Origin: Alteromonas aquimaris
GTDB lineage: Bacteria; Pseudomonadota; Gammaproteobacteria; Enterobacterales; Alteromonadaceae
DNA length: 64,000 nucleotides
Reading direction: 5' to 3'
NCBI RefSeq assembly: GCF_026183695.1
Contig: NZ_JAPFRD010000011.1
Location: 468,790 to 532,789 of the forward strand
Positions 17,319 to 27,746 of this stretch are shown here, one piece after another; positions within the stretch are counted from its first letter, which is position 1; every line of letters begins with the position of its first letter. A model generated the notes under the pieces. It had not been told where the DNA came from, ran no database searches, and worked only from the letters and a program-made list of their open reading frames with translations. Made by a program: the position numbers and the translations under genes.

Positions 17319-17454
17319 ATCGCTGCTCCTTAGCCTTTTCTATAACGATAGCCTAAACCAATCACTTTGGCGACAAAAGCCCCGCTGGGTGGGCGGGGTG
17401 GATGCTAGCATCATACTAAGGGCGACTGTCCTTTTTATTTAACTCTCTTGATCT

Positions 17455-17862
17455 TCATGGCAATGAGGTTTTCGATACTAAATCAGAAGCGCTAATACGA
17501 ATGTAATGGCTTAGCCTATCGGCTACAGGAACGGTATCTATATCTTCTGGTGCTAACATAATTTCATACACATCTATACCTTCAACTTTAAGTCTAAAAT
17601 TAACAGATGCCTTTGCATTTTCAATATTGAAATATGTCCACTCGGATGTTTTAAAATTGGAGAGGGTGACAACGCCGATTTTTTTACATTCTTCAATAGT
17701 TAAGTCAGATTGATCTATATCTATTTGCACTTCAACGTATTCATCGTCTCTTCCATCGAATTTTCGGCTAACGTCTATTCCACAATGAGACAACTCATCT
17801 AACGTGCTTGCACAAGAAAGTCCCGACAAAGAAACGAACAAAATAGCTATGAATTTTTTCAT
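17455..17862 (-). CDS. small exported protein coupled to the Rhs tip; candidate immunity protein
   Basis: A 135-residue protein with an N-terminal signal sequence (about residues 1-20, MKKFIAILFVSLSGLSCAS). The cysteine context GLSC is not a canonical lipobox, so signal peptidase I cleavage is as likely as lipidation. The rest is acidic and beta-rich with no family I recognise. Its ATG overlaps the stop of the Rhs tip gene, with a GGAGA site inside that gene, so the two are translationally coupled. Position directly after an Rhs toxin tip is where immunity genes sit. A periplasmic location would fit a toxin acting there (inference). Confidence 0.6.
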   Translation of the reverse strand: MKKFIAILFVSLSGLSCASTLDELSHCGIDVSRKFDGRDDEYVEVQIDIDQSDLTIEECKKIGVVTLSNFKTSEWTYFNIENAKASVNFRLKVEGIDVYEIMLAPEDIDTVPVADRLSHYIRISASDLVSKTSLP

Positions 17863-18761
17863 TGACTTTCTCCACGCAAAGAATTTCTATATCTTTTCAC
17901 AGCAGCATCAGATGCAAGATCAAAACTAAGATATTGGTGTGAATTAATATGCTTATGTGCTTGAGAGGGCTTAGCACGATTGTAATGCTTGGACTCATGT
18001 GCCAGATATTGAATCGTCCTCTCTACACCCGTATAGCCATTTTTCGCAAACGTCGCAGTCCTATAAATTGTAGATACCCCACCATAATGGTAACCATTTA
18101 CCCAAACTTTCTCGTAACCGCCTCCATATTCTGTACCAGCATATTTATTTGCTTCTTCAAAGGTGGTAAAAAGTTTTGGTGCGTATGTTTTTGAGTGGTC
18201 TTCAACGCTTCTTATTGACACAGCATACATATCTTCAAACTCAACCTCTTCACCCATGTAACTTTGGTCAGCCTTGAAAAATTTCTCCGCTTCATCATAG
18301 ACTTCTTGGGAATTTCCTTCTTCTTTCCCCAGTTGATCTTTATCTATCTTACCAACTAAACCGGTCGAGGCTGCGGCACCTTCACTGGCTAGATGACCAA
18401 AGATAGAGAAGCCGTCTGATTTGGCGAGGCTACCTTGCCCCCCTATGTCCATCATAGAAGAGCCTAGGTCATGAACACCTTTGTACGCACCTGAAACATT
18501 CTTACCTCCAACGGAGTCCACTTTAAAACTTCCGTTGTCGGTATTGATAACGATATCGCCCTTGTCTGTGACTTGGATATCGTCAATCGTGCTTACATCA
18601 AGGTCAGTTAAATCTTCAGGTTTGTAACCTGTAGGATCTGTTCCCGAAAGAGGATTATTCATTAGATACGAGTACGGGTTTATACCCTGCGATCCCCCAT
18701 GCACGAGCGGATCAACCGACATAAACCGCCCAAGGTTATAATCATACACCCGACCGTTCAT
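17859..18761 (-). CDS. Rhs C-terminal tip fragment with HExxH motif (detached toxin domain)
   Basis: The protein opens with the end of the Rhs core (MNGRVYDYNLGRFMSVDP, then NPYSYLMNNPLSGTDPTGY, residues 1-46), the conserved junction before polymorphic toxin domains. The frame continues upstream through another 22 codons of Rhs-like sequence (PLEHINIIH) to a TAA at 18828-18830, so the large N-terminal core is missing. There is no ribosome site before the Met, so expression is doubtful. Residues 47-300 form a variable domain with HESKH at 255-259, an HExxH zinc-protease-type signature, and a His-rich stretch after it. Family length for intact Rhs proteins exceeds 1000 residues, so this is an orphan tip. 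Confidence 0.75.
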   Translation of the reverse strand: MNGRVYDYNLGRFMSVDPLVHGGSQGINPYSYLMNNPLSGTDPTGYKPEDLTDLDVSTIDDIQVTDKGDIVINTDNGSFKVDSVGGKNVSGAYKGVHDLGSSMMDIGGQGSLAKSDGFSIFGHLASEGAAASTGLVGKIDKDQLGKEEGNSQEVYDEAEKFFKADQSYMGEEVEFEDMYAVSIRSVEDHSKTYAPKLFTTFEEANKYAGTEYGGGYEKVWVNGYHYGGVSTIYRTATFAKNGYTGVERTIQYLAHESKHYNRAKPSQAHKHINSHQYLSFDLASDAAVKRYRNSLRGESQ

Positions 18762-18884
18762 ATGAATGATATTGATATGCTCTAGCGGCCCAGCGGGGAG
18801 AACATGCTGAAATGGTACTTCGTATCGTTAAGATAAATGAGGGCATCAACCCCTCCACAATGGGCAAGCCCCCGAGTCTCTGAA

Positions 18885-20237
18885 CTAACCTGTCATAGTA
18901 ACGAACTCTTCGGCACTAGTCGGATGAATCGCCACGCAGGCGTCAAAGTCCGCTTTGGTCGCGCCCATTTTCATGGCTACTGCGAAGCCTTGTAAAATTT
19001 CATCCATGCCGAAACCTATGCCGTGTAGGCCCACCACTTTTTCTTCTTTGCCTGCACAAACCAGTTTCATATGGGTACTTTGCCTATTGCGGGTAACGGC
19101 GGAAAACATGGCGGCGAAGGTTGAGGTGTACACCTTGATGTTATCTTCGCCAAATTCGGATTTGGCTTCGTCCTCGCTAAGTCCAACCGTACCGATAGGC
19201 GGGTGGCTGAACACCACGGTGGGAATTTGCGAGTAATCCATGTATGCATGGGTCCGATCATTAAATAAACGTTCACTTAACAATCGGCCTGCTTTCACTG
19301 CCACCGGCGTCAATTCAGCCTGACCCGTGACATCGCCAAGGGCATAAACGCCTTGAATGGTGGTGGTTTGGTATTTATCTACCTTTATATAGCCTTTGTC
19401 ATCAGTTTTAATGCCGGTATTTTCCAGGCCTAATTTAGCGGTACTGGGGGTACGTCCGATGGCCCAAATCAGCGTTTCCACGGTAAGGGATTTACCCTCT
19501 TTCAGGGTTATCTTGAGTTCACCACTATCTAATTTTTCCACTTTTTCTACATTGGTATGATCATGCAGTGTGGGGCCGTCTTCATTGATAAACTCGACTA
19601 ACTTTGAGTGGATAATCGAATCGAAATGGCGCAGTGGCGCATGATGACGAATAAGCAGATGGGTGTCGGTTCCCAGCGCGTGCAGCATCCCGGCTAACTC
19701 CACCGCAATATAGCCGGCGCCCACCACGGCCACACTTTTAGGCTGCTCGTTTAAGGCAAAAAAGCCATCAGAGTCTATGCCGTGTTCCGCACCCGGAATG
19801 TCAGGTAACGTGGGATGTCCACCCACTGCAATAGTAATGTGTTGACTGGTGTACTGCTCACCATTCACCTCGATAGTATGGTCGTTGATAAACTTCGCAT
19901 GTCCCTGAATGCGGGTGATACCGTTATTCCCCAGCACTTTGTCGTAAGAGGCATGAACACGTTCAATATACGCCTCACGGTTAGCCACTAACGTTTTCCA
20001 ACTGAACTTGTTCACGGTCAGCTCGAAGCCATAATCTGGTGCATAGTGGGAAAGGGTCTCAGCTACCTGTGCGCCATGCCACATGGCTTTTTTAGGTACA
20101 CAACCAACGTTCACGCAGGTACCACCGATTGGGCCGCCTTCAATTAATGCGACGTTTTTCCCGTGCTTCGCTGCCCGATTCGCTGAAGCAATGCCGCCAC
20201 TGCCACCACCAATACAAATATAATCAAATTCTTTCAT
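18885..20237 (-). CDS. gorA: glutathione-disulfide reductase
   Basis: This cytoplasmic FAD enzyme reduces oxidised glutathione with NADPH. The FAD-binding GGGSGG is at residues 10-15, the redox-active disulfide at Cys41 and Cys46 in GTCVNVGC, a second nucleotide-binding site in [13 protein letters not shown], the second FAD contact in YALGDVTG, and the C-terminal His438/Glu443 acid-base pair in HPTSAEE. At 450 residues it matches E. coli Gor. It is divergent from prlC and borders the accessory island. Confidence 0.95.
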   Translation of the reverse strand: MKEFDYICIGGGSGGIASANRAAKHGKNVALIEGGPIGGTCVNVGCVPKKAMWHGAQVAETLSHYAPDYGFELTVNKFSWKTLVANREAYIERVHASYDKVLGNNGITRIQGHAKFINDHTIEVNGEQYTSQHITIAVGGHPTLPDIPGAEHGIDSDGFFALNEQPKSVAVVGAGYIAVELAGMLHALGTDTHLLIRHHAPLRHFDSIIHSKLVEFINEDGPTLHDHTNVEKVEKLDSGELKITLKEGKSLTVETLIWAIGRTPSTAKLGLENTGIKTDDKGYIKVDKYQTTTIQGVYALGDVTGQAELTPVAVKAGRLLSERLFNDRTHAYMDYSQIPTVVFSHPPIGTVGLSEDEAKSEFGEDNIKVYTSTFAAMFSAVTRNRQSTHMKLVCAGKEEKVVGLHGIGFGMDEILQGFAVAMKMGATKADFDACVAIHPTSAEEFVTMTG

Positions 20238-20400
20238 TGTTTTTTAACACGCTGTAAAAAGTTATTTCAACATCCTACATGGTTGTTAAGCTTATGCCAA
20301 AGCTTGCACATTAGAGAATTAAATTACCTTTATAGTAGTTGTTTTTGTTTTCAACTACCCTTACATCAATAAGCAAATCTACACAACGAATGAGTAAAAA

Positions 20401-22443
20401 ATGACTGTTTCAGCACTTGAAAAGGTGGATGGTTTACCTTTGTTTTCTCAGATTAAAACTGAAGAGATTAAACCCGCGGTTGAGCGTGCCATTGCAAATT
20501 GCAAGAAAGTAATTGAAGAGGTGGTCGCGTCGAAAGATTACACCTTTAACAATGTGGTCACCTATATCGATGAGGCTGATGATACGCTTGGCAAAGTGTG
20601 GTCACCGGTAAGTCATATGAACTCGGTGGTCAGCTCTGATGAATTAAGACAGGCCCATGATGCTTGCCTGCCGTTATTATCTGAATATTCTACCTGGGTT
20701 GGACAACACGAAGGGCTGTATCAGGCATATTGTGCGCTAAAAGAAAGTGATGAATTTGCTTCGTTAGACGAGCAAAGTCAAAAGCATATTACCAATACAA
20801 TTCGTGATTTCACCTTGTCAGGGGTGGCGTTGCCTGCCGACAAGAAAAGCCGTTTTGCGGAAATTCAGGCGCGGCTTAGTGAACTGGCGTCGACGTTTAG
20901 CAATAACGTAATGGATGCCACCATGGGGTGGACTAAACATGTTACAGATAAAGAAGAATTAAGTGGCCTGCCTGATTCAGCGCTTGATGCCGCAGCAGAA
21001 GCAGCGAAAGAAAAGGAGCTTGAAGGCTGGTTGTTTACGCTGGACATTCCCTCTTATTTGCCAGTGATGCTGTACGCCGACAACCAAGCGCTGCGTGAAG
21101 AACTATACGTTGCCTATGCTACTCGAGCCTCTGATCAAGGGCCAAATGCGGGTGAATGGGATAACTCTGCGATTATTCAGGAAACCTTAAAACTACGCAC
21201 AGAACTGGCCAAGCTGCTAGGTTTTGACACATTTGCCGAACGTTCCCTGGCCACCAAAATGGCTTCCTCTACAGAGCAGGTGCTGGAATTTTTACACGAT
21301 TTAGCTGCGCGTTCGCTGCCACAAGCGAAAACAGAGCTGGAAGAAGTCAGGCAGTTTGCCAAAGAAGAACACGGTATTGAGTCGTTAAATGCCTGGGATA
21401 TTCCCTATTACAGTGAAAAGCTAAAACAACAACGCTATACCATCTCAGATGAAATGTTACGGCCATACTTTCCGGAAGAAAGAGTGCTGGGCGGTTTATT
21501 CGAAGTAGTAAAACGCCTGTATGGCATTACTATTAAAGAACAGCAGGGCGTGGATACCTGGCATAAAGATGTGCGGTATTTCACCTTAACTGATGAAGAC
21601 GACGTACATCGTGGCAGTTTTTATCTCGATCTATACGCCAGAGCGAAAAAACGCGGCGGCGCGTGGATGGATGAGTGTCGGGTAAGGCGAATTAAGCCCG
21701 ATGGCACGCTGCAACAACCAGTGGCTTTTCTGACCTGCAATTTTAATCGCCCGGTGGGGGATAAGCCTGCGCTATTTACCCACGATGAAGTGGTTACCTT
21801 ATTCCATGAGTTTGGCCACGGTACTCATCATATGCTGACGAAAATGTCGGTGGCAGGGGTATCTGGAATTAATGGCGTACCTTGGGATGCGGTGGAATTA
21901 CCTAGTCAATTCTTAGAAAACTGGTGCTGGGAAAAAGAAGCGCTCAATTTTATTTCAGGTCACTGGCAAACCGGTGAGCCGCTGCCAGAAGATTTGCTCG
22001 AACGCATGCTGGCGGCGCGGGATTTTCAGTCTGCCATGTTAATGGTGCGTCAGTTGGAATTCAGCTTATTTGACTTTATTTTGCATAGTCAGGACGGCGC
22101 AAGCGTAGATGTGCAAAAAGTTCTCGATGACGTCAGAGACGAGGTAGCAGTAAATATTCCGCCTAAATTTAATCGTTTTCAACATAGTTTCGGCCACGTT
22201 TTTGCCGGAGGGTACGCGGCAGGTTATTACAGTTATAAATGGGCCGAGGTACTCTCTGCGGACGCCTATAGTAAATTTGAAGAAGATGGGATTTTTAACC
22301 GCACCACCGGCCGCTCGTTTTTGCAAAACATTCTCGAAATGGGCGGGAGCCGCGAGCCTATGGAGTTGTTTGTTGCTTTCAGGGGGCGCGAACCCAAAGT
22401 GGATGCGTTGTTAAGGCATAATGGTATTGTCGCCAATGCCTGA
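20401..22443 (+). CDS. prlC: oligopeptidase A (M3 metallopeptidase)
   Basis: This cytosolic zinc peptidase degrades short peptides, including cleaved signal peptides. The zinc site HEFGHGTHH starts at residue 469 (His469, Glu470, His473), the position known for E. coli OpdA. The 680-residue length and the C-terminal YYSYKWAEVLSADAY segment fit family M3. The gene begins after a divergent intergenic region shared with gorA. Its last 8 bases overlap the next gene. Confidence 0.95.
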   Translation: MTVSALEKVDGLPLFSQIKTEEIKPAVERAIANCKKVIEEVVASKDYTFNNVVTYIDEADDTLGKVWSPVSHMNSVVSSDELRQAHDACLPLLSEYSTWVGQHEGLYQAYCALKESDEFASLDEQSQKHITNTIRDFTLSGVALPADKKSRFAEIQARLSELASTFSNNVMDATMGWTKHVTDKEELSGLPDSALDAAAEAAKEKELEGWLFTLDIPSYLPVMLYADNQALREELYVAYATRASDQGPNAGEWDNSAIIQETLKLRTELAKLLGFDTFAERSLATKMASSTEQVLEFLHDLAARSLPQAKTELEEVRQFAKEEHGIESLNAWDIPYYSEKLKQQRYTISDEMLRPYFPEERVLGGLFEVVKRLYGITIKEQQGVDTWHKDVRYFTLTDEDDVHRGSFYLDLYARAKKRGGAWMDECRVRRIKPDGTLQQPVAFLTCNFNRPVGDKPALFTHDEVVTLFHEFGHGTHHMLTKMSVAGVSGINGVPWDAVELPSQFLENWCWEKEALNFISGHWQTGEPLPEDLLERMLAARDFQSAMLMVRQLEFSLFDFILHSQDGASVDVQKVLDDVRDEVAVNIPPKFNRFQHSFGHVFAGGYAAGYYSYKWAEVLSADAYSKFEEDGIFNRTTGRSFLQNILEMGGSREPMELFVAFRGREPKVDALLRHNGIVANA

Positions 22444-23122
22444 GTCATTTGATTCAATCTATAACCGTGCTTGCGAACGTAAGGGCTCTGCGCAGGCACT
22501 TGAGGCGCAGTTAAGTCGTCCACTGAACAAAACGGAGGTCGCTCACATCAGTGACGACCGCTTTTTGGCTCAAATGACGAAGAAGGTATTTCAGTCCGGG
22601 TTTGTGTGGCGCGTGATAGAGCAGAAATGGGCTGCTTTCGAAGAGGTGTTCTTCGGGTTTGATATCGACAAGGTCTTACTCATGCCGGATGAAATGCTTG
22701 AACAAAAAGCCACAGATAAACGTATTGTCCGAAACTATAAAAAGGTTATGACAGTACGTGATAATGCCATGATGATAAAAGATATCAGTCAGCAATATGG
22801 TAGTTTTGCTACATTCGTGAATCAGTATGGGCCCGGCGACATCACCGTATTGTGGCGAAAGCTGAAGCAGCACGGTGCACGCTTAGGTGGGAATACAGGG
22901 CCCTACATGCTTCGCGCTTTAGGGGTGGATACCTTTGTCTTATCCCGCGACGTAGAAGATTATCTTCGCAAACACGACATTTTCAGCGGGGGAGCGTATT
23001 CGAACCGAAGTCTGGAGGCGATGGACGCAGCGTTTTTGTCCTGGCACGAGCAGAGTCAACGTCCGTTACAGCATCTCAGTCGTATTATCGCGATGAGCTG
23101 GGGCACCAACCAGTCAGCCTGA
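22436..23122 (+). CDS. DNA-3-methyladenine glycosylase I family protein
   Basis: A base-excision repair enzyme of the Tag/HhH superfamily type. Features are MPESFDSIYNRA at the start, FVWRVIEQKWAAFEEVFFGF, and GGNTGPYMLRALGVDTFVLS, the helix-hairpin-helix region with the following conserved Asp (residue range about 145-180). I start at ATG 22436 because alignment to relatives begins MPES; an ATG at 22421 would add five residues. It overlaps the prlC stop, so translation is probably coupled. About 229 residues, slightly longer than E. coli Tag (187), in line with the longer subgroup. Confidence 0.85.
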   Translation: MPESFDSIYNRACERKGSAQALEAQLSRPLNKTEVAHISDDRFLAQMTKKVFQSGFVWRVIEQKWAAFEEVFFGFDIDKVLLMPDEMLEQKATDKRIVRNYKKVMTVRDNAMMIKDISQQYGSFATFVNQYGPGDITVLWRKLKQHGARLGGNTGPYMLRALGVDTFVLSRDVEDYLRKHDIFSGGAYSNRSLEAMDAAFLSWHEQSQRPLQHLSRIIAMSWGTNQSA

Positions 23123-23256
23123 TCCCAGAACATCTAGCGGCTTTCGTTATGGTGGGGTGAGCTAAATTACTGGTTAATGTGGGCAAATAACTGTCCTCAT
23201 AGATGCGAATTGGTTACACTTCACTGAAAATTCAAACCTAGTTTGACAGGATAGTC

Positions 23257-24045
23257 ATGAGCGACCATCACACAACAGACCATTCTCTTCCCAATGACGG
23301 GGAGCATGCGACCACCCATTTTGGGTTTAGACAAGTAGATAAATCATCCAAAGCGTCCATGGTTGCGGGGGTTTTTGATTCCGTTGCGGCCAAATATGAT
23401 GTCATGAACGATGTCATGTCGATGGGCGTCCATCGATTATGGAAACGTTATACGGTGGATTGCGCCGCGGTGCGAACAGGTCAGCATATATTGGACCTGG
23501 CCGGTGGCACTGGCGACCTGGCCGCAAAATTTTCCCGCCGGGTGGGGCCAACTGGCTCGGTCACCCTGGCTGACATTAATTTGTCGATGTTAAAAGTGGG
23601 ACGCGATAAGTTGCGGGATCAGGGGCTTATTCAGAATATTGAATATGTACAGGCCGATGCCGAGGCGCTGCCCTTTGCCGAAAATACCTTCGACTTAGTC
23701 ACTATGGCTTTCGGCTTACGTAACGTTACCGAAAAGCAAAATGCGCTAAATTCAATTTTTCGCGTGCTTAAACCAGGCGGACGTTTATTGGTATTAGAAT
23801 TTTCTAAGCCCACTGTGGAGCCAATAAGCAAAATTTACGATTGGTATTCATTTCATGTGTTGCCCAAAATGGGGAAGCTGGTGGCCAACGACAGTGAAAG
23901 TTACCAGTACCTTGCTGAAAGTATCCGCATGCATCCAGATCAGGAAACCCTTAAAAGCATGTTCGAGCAGGCGGGTTTTGAAAACTGCGACTACCAGAAT
24001 CTGACCAGTGGTATTGTGGCACTTCACCGTGGGTACAAATTTTAA
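23257..24045 (+). CDS. ubiE: ubiquinone/menaquinone C-methyltransferase
   Basis: This SAM-dependent enzyme methylates the ring carbon in ubiquinone (and menaquinone) synthesis. Motif [13 protein letters not shown], binds [12 protein letters not shown] and [16 protein letters not shown] are family signatures. The 262-residue length includes a slightly extended N-terminus. ubiJ starts immediately after the stop and ubiB follows, the standard ubiE-ubiJ-ubiB operon. Confidence 0.96.
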   Translation: MSDHHTTDHSLPNDGEHATTHFGFRQVDKSSKASMVAGVFDSVAAKYDVMNDVMSMGVHRLWKRYTVDCAAVRTGQHILDLAGGTGDLAAKFSRRVGPTGSVTLADINLSMLKVGRDKLRDQGLIQNIEYVQADAEALPFAENTFDLVTMAFGLRNVTEKQNALNSIFRVLKPGGRLLVLEFSKPTVEPISKIYDWYSFHVLPKMGKLVANDSESYQYLAESIRMHPDQETLKSMFEQAGFENCDYQNLTSGIVALHRGYKF

Positions 24046-24681
24046 ATGCCAGCCCTGCCCATGTTAAGCGGTGTGCTAGAAACGCTCATCAATCAAGTAC
24101 TGGCCTTTGATCCTGATAGTCACCAGCGGCTTGCCAAGCTTAATCATGCTTGCTTGAGCATATTTATTGATGGTTTCCCCGAGGGGGTCACCATGCACTT
24201 TGCGGATAAAGTCGAAGTCAATATTGAACGTGAACCGTTTGCACAGTTAGCGCAAAATCTGCCCCCCCGGCATTGTTGTATTAAGACCCATCTGGGAGTG
24301 CTGCCGGAACTGAAAGAAACCAGTCAGCTGACTCGCCTCATCCAGCAGAACAAGCTTTATTTGGAGGGAGACATTAACGTCGCCCAACAGGTGAGTGCGT
24401 TGTTTCGCGAATTGGACATAGACTGGGAAGAGCAGGTGGCGAAATACACCGGGGATGTGATTGCCCATCAGGCGTTCTCGGTACTGCATGGTCTGTTCGA
24501 CGCGGCCTCTGAGTTTACCCATAAGGGACAGCGCGTGTTAGCCAATACGATAGTAGAAGAAAAAGAGCTCGCTGCGCACAAACTGGCGGTCATGCATTTT
24601 TGTGATGAGGTCAGCGCGTTACGAAACGATGTAGAACGCTTTGAAGTACGTTTGAAGCAATTAGAGTCCCCCTTATCTTAA
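24046..24681 (+). CDS. ubiJ: ubiquinone biosynthesis accessory factor UbiJ
   Basis: A SCP2-type lipid-binding protein that, with UbiK, supports the soluble ubiquinone-assembly complex. The N-terminal SCP2 fold covers about residues 1-110, and the C-terminus is coiled-coil. The ATG directly abuts the ubiE stop codon with no spacer, and ubiB begins 8 nt after its end. Identification rests on this position plus length (211). Confidence 0.9.
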   Translation: MPALPMLSGVLETLINQVLAFDPDSHQRLAKLNHACLSIFIDGFPEGVTMHFADKVEVNIEREPFAQLAQNLPPRHCCIKTHLGVLPELKETSQLTRLIQQNKLYLEGDINVAQQVSALFRELDIDWEEQVAKYTGDVIAHQAFSVLHGLFDAASEFTHKGQRVLANTIVEEKELAAHKLAVMHFCDEVSALRNDVERFEVRLKQLESPLS

Positions 24682-24688
24682 AAAAATT

Positions 24689-26329
24689 ATGCGAATAGTC
24701 AGACTTTACCAAATAAATAAAGTGCTTCTGCAACATGGGTTGGATGAACTCATTCCCAGCCGATGGCAACCGTGGTACGCCCGTAGCTTCCGTAAATGCA
24801 TCTTTTGGATACGTAACAAGCACAAAGATGAGTCCGCCGGCATACGCATAACGTTAGCATTACAGTCATTAGGGCCGGTTTTTGTTAAGTTTGGGCAAAT
24901 GCTTAGCACTCGCCGTGATCTCTTGCCGCCAGAGATAGCCAACGAACTGGCGATGTTGCAAGACAAAGTGAAACCCTTTTCCAGCGCCAAGGCACAACAA
25001 ATCATCAGGACCTCGCTAAAGCTTAATGCCTTGTCAGAGTTATTTGAAGAATTCGATGAAACGCCGCTGGCATCCGCTTCCATAGCGCAGGTTCATGCCG
25101 CCAAATTACGCCATGGCAGTAAGGATGTGGTGGTTAAAGTACTTCGTCCGGATATTCAAAATACTATTTTTGCCGACATGAAACTACTTTTCACTCTGGC
25201 GCAAATGCTCCAGAAGTGGCTTCCCGATGGTCGAAGGCTGCGCCCAATAGAAGTGGTGAGAGAATACGAAAAAACGGTGATAGATGAACTGGATCTGTTA
25301 CGTGAGGCTTCCAATGGTATTCAGTTAAAACGCAATTTTGAAGATTCAGCCGCACTCTATGTGCCGCACATTTATAGCGATCTTTGTCGCACCAACGTGC
25401 TGGTGATGGAGCGCATCTACGGTATTCCCATTTCCAATATTGATGCCCTGCTGGCTCAACGAACCAACCTGAAAAGGTTAGCCGAGACGGGGGTGGAAGT
25501 CTTTTTTACCCAAGTCTTCAGAGACAGTTTTTTCCATGCTGACATGCATCCGGGCAATATTTTTGTGTCGACCGAACATCCGCAAGAACCCAAATATATC
25601 GCTATTGATTTTGGCATTGTGGGTACGTTGAACGAGGAAGATAAGCGCTATTTGGCCGAGAATTTCATTGCCTTTTTCAATCGGGATTACCGCAAAGTGG
25701 CCACTTTACACGTGGACTCAGGCTGGGTGCCCAGCGACACTAATATTGATGCGTTTGAGTTGGCCATTCGTACCGTATGTGAACCGATATTTCAAAAGCC
25801 ATTAGCTGAGATATCTTTTGGCCATGTGTTGTTACAGCTGTTCAATGTGGCGCGTCGATTCAACATGGTGGTGCAGCCGCAGTTAGTTTTATTGCAGAAA
25901 ACCTTACTTTATATTGAAGGGCTGGGACGCCAACTGTATCCACAGCTGGATTTGTGGAAAACTGCAAAACCCTTTTTAGAAAAGTGGATGAAAGAACAGA
26001 TTGGCTTTAGCGCCATGATGAGCAAGGTCAAAGCGAATTTACCCTTTTGGTCCGAAAAATTTCCCGAAATTCCAGATTTGCTTCACGATGGTTTAACGCA
26101 ACTGAAGCGACTTCCGTTGCAGCAACAAATATTGCAGGCGCAAATTATACAGGAACATCACAATACTAACTCGGTCATCGGACTAAGTGCGATGGCAGCA
26201 AGCTTTACCATTCTCGCAGGAGTATTGCCCTTGTATGCAAATTCGTGGGTTTTTTCAGCCGCTGCTGGCGGGGTAGCGCTCGCTTGCTGGTTTAAAGTTT
26301 GGCATACCAGTCGAATTCAAGTCGTTTAA
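24689..26329 (+). CDS. ubiB: ubiquinone biosynthesis kinase-like ATPase UbiB
   Basis: An atypical kinase of the ADCK/ABC1 family required for ubiquinone synthesis. It has the family KxGQ motif ([15 protein letters not shown]), the nucleotide-binding lysine in [21 protein letters not shown] as catalytic loop, and DFG in AIDFGIVG. Two C-terminal membrane helices (about 500-540) anchor it. The 546-residue length is standard. It is the last gene of the ubiEJB operon. Confidence 0.96.
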   Translation: MRIVRLYQINKVLLQHGLDELIPSRWQPWYARSFRKCIFWIRNKHKDESAGIRITLALQSLGPVFVKFGQMLSTRRDLLPPEIANELAMLQDKVKPFSSAKAQQIIRTSLKLNALSELFEEFDETPLASASIAQVHAAKLRHGSKDVVVKVLRPDIQNTIFADMKLLFTLAQMLQKWLPDGRRLRPIEVVREYEKTVIDELDLLREASNGIQLKRNFEDSAALYVPHIYSDLCRTNVLVMERIYGIPISNIDALLAQRTNLKRLAETGVEVFFTQVFRDSFFHADMHPGNIFVSTEHPQEPKYIAIDFGIVGTLNEEDKRYLAENFIAFFNRDYRKVATLHVDSGWVPSDTNIDAFELAIRTVCEPIFQKPLAEISFGHVLLQLFNVARRFNMVVQPQLVLLQKTLLYIEGLGRQLYPQLDLWKTAKPFLEKWMKEQIGFSAMMSKVKANLPFWSEKFPEIPDLLHDGLTQLKRLPLQQQILQAQIIQEHHNTNSVIGLSAMAASFTILAGVLPLYANSWVFSAAAGGVALACWFKVWHTSRIQVV

Positions 26330-26349
26330 CCATCTCGGTTATATAACTT

Positions 26350-26373
26350 GTTGCTTACGCAAGAAAAAGCAAC
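26350..26373 (+). terminator. hairpin after ubiB
   Basis: GTTGCTT pairs with AAGCAAC around a 10-nt loop, 20 nt after the ubiB stop. A T-rich stretch follows about 8 nt later. It is moderate evidence for termination of ubiEJB. Confidence 0.35.
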
Positions 26374-26382
26374 ATGAACTTT

Positions 26383-26443
26383 TTGTGATTTTTTACATTT
26401 TTCACTATAAAAATGTGTCAATTTTCTCAGGCGGTGTTATAGT
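26383..26443 (+). promoter_or_regulatory. candidate promoters for the cold-shock gene
   Basis: TTGTGA (26383-26388), a 17-nt spacer and TATAAA (26406-26411) form a good sigma-70 promoter. A second, weaker pair, GTGTCA (26415-26420) with TATAGT (26438-26443), overlaps downstream. Either start leaves a leader of about 170-200 nt before the cold-shock ATG, like the long thermosensing leaders of csp mRNAs. Confidence 0.6.
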
Positions 26444-26619
26444 GAAGTGGTCTTTAAATAGACGTGATTATTGAAGCTCTGCCTTGATGTAAAACCACTC
26501 AAGTTACCTAGTGATTTGTTGTTAGTTGTTTACCGCAATAAAGTAAGACCCAAATAACCGTTTATTAAAGGCGTTAGGTGCGCGTTAGCGCAGTTTTTTG
26601 CAAGATATTTGAGGTCTTT

Positions 26620-26829
26620 ATGTCTAAAGTAACAGGCACAGTTAAGTGGTTTAACGCTGACAAAGGGTATGGTTTTCTAACGCAGGATAGCGGTGATAAG
26701 GATGTGTTTGTACACTTCCGTGCTATCGTTTCTGAGGGTTACAAAACTTTGAACGAAGGTCAACGTGTAGAATTTGAAGTAGAGCAAGGTCAAAAAGGTT
26801 TGCAAGCTGCAAACGTGAACGCGCTTTAA
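26620..26829 (+). CDS. cold-shock domain protein (CspA family)
   Basis: A 69-residue single-stranded nucleic-acid-binding protein and RNA chaperone. RNP1 is KGYGFLT and RNP2 is DVFVHF, with the usual [12 protein letters not shown] opening. The open frame extends upstream to 26578, but ATG 26620 has a GAGG site 5 nt before it and gives the standard CspA N-terminus. It is single-gene, with its own promoter, long leader and terminator. The particular csp paralogue cannot be decided. Confidence 0.95.
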   Translation: MSKVTGTVKWFNADKGYGFLTQDSGDKDVFVHFRAIVSEGYKTLNEGQRVEFEVEQGQKGLQAANVNAL

Positions 26830-26838
26830 TTCTATTGG

Positions 26839-26861
26839 GCAGCGGTGTAGTTTACCGCTGC
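26839..26861 (+). terminator. terminator of the cold-shock gene
   Basis: GCAGCGGT and ACCGCTGC form a perfect 8-bp stem with a 7-nt loop, 9 nt after the stop, followed by TTTCATT. Confidence 0.6.
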
Positions 26862-27032
26862 TTTCATTCCCCCCCTGTTATTTCATTTTAATACGCAATA
26901 TTCACTTGCTTATGCGTTTTGCCTTCGTATGATGGTAAGTGTGACTTATTTTCTTTTGAATTTTTGCGGCATTTCTGAGTCTTATATTCATTTGTAATGA
27001 CGTGGGTGCGCCCCTCATTGCGAAGGAGCAGC

Positions 27033-27716
27033 ATGGATGTTATTCGTTTCAGGAGACGTTTTTTCATGATTCATAAGTGGATGGCTTCGCTTCTCATTTG
27101 GGTAGTGCTTTGCATCGCCTCTGCGCATGCGCAAGAAAAACCCATAGCCGAACTATTTGCTCAGCCGGTTTTGGAATCGGCCTTGATGCCAGACAGCCAG
27201 ACGCTAAGTCAAATTGCCAGAATGAATTCTGCCAGTAAAGAAATGGCGTTAGTTCAGTATCTACATAGTAAATTTGCCGAAACACTGATTGAAGGGGTGC
27301 TTGAGGACTTTGCCCAACGCCAGGCGATAAAGGTGGATCAACAACTGAAGCGTGCGTTCGTAGAACGGTTCGAGCAACAAATTCTTCAAGAGACCGTGAA
27401 CGACGATACCGCCGCCAATACCGCTAAAGTGAACGAAATTGCCGACACCCAGGTTCGGCACTGGCAGATAAATAAAGCACTTTATGAAAAGTTTGGCGGG
27501 GTGGTGATATTCAAGCAGAATAACCCGCAGTTTCCCGTCGGGGCTTATGAAACGTTACTTAAACAATATCAACAAGCTGGTAAACTGAAAATTTTCGATG
27601 ATCGCTATCGGGCGGTTTTTTGGGAAGCCCTTGAGCCTCCCTATTCGTTTGAAATCGATCCTGCAAACGTGAATTTTGACACGCCCTGGTGGCTTGAAAC
27701 AAAAGTTGCTCCCTAG
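27033..27716 (+). CDS. exported protein of unknown function
   Basis: A protein with a signal peptide (cleavage probably at ASAHA/QEK) and a largely alpha-helical, polar mature part of about 190 residues. I recognise no domain. The start is uncertain: ATG 27033 follows AAGGAG by 4 nt, while ATG 27066, which gives a more usual signal peptide length, follows AGGAG by 10 nt. The frame itself is open from 26997. It stands alone between the cold-shock gene and the convergent cysteine synthase. Confidence 0.75.
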   Translation: MDVIRFRRRFFMIHKWMASLLIWVVLCIASAHAQEKPIAELFAQPVLESALMPDSQTLSQIARMNSASKEMALVQYLHSKFAETLIEGVLEDFAQRQAIKVDQQLKRAFVERFEQQILQETVNDDTAANTAKVNEIADTQVRHWQINKALYEKFGGVVIFKQNNPQFPVGAYETLLKQYQQAGKLKIFDDRYRAVFWEALEPPYSFEIDPANVNFDTPWWLETKVAP

Positions 27717-27746
27717 CCGTTACTGAAGGTTAAATGCCTTAATTTG

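Noticed and set aside
17859..18761. Intact Rhs toxin gene
   Set aside because: Only the last part of the core is present, an in-frame stop lies 22 codons upstream of the first Met, and no ribosome site is seen.
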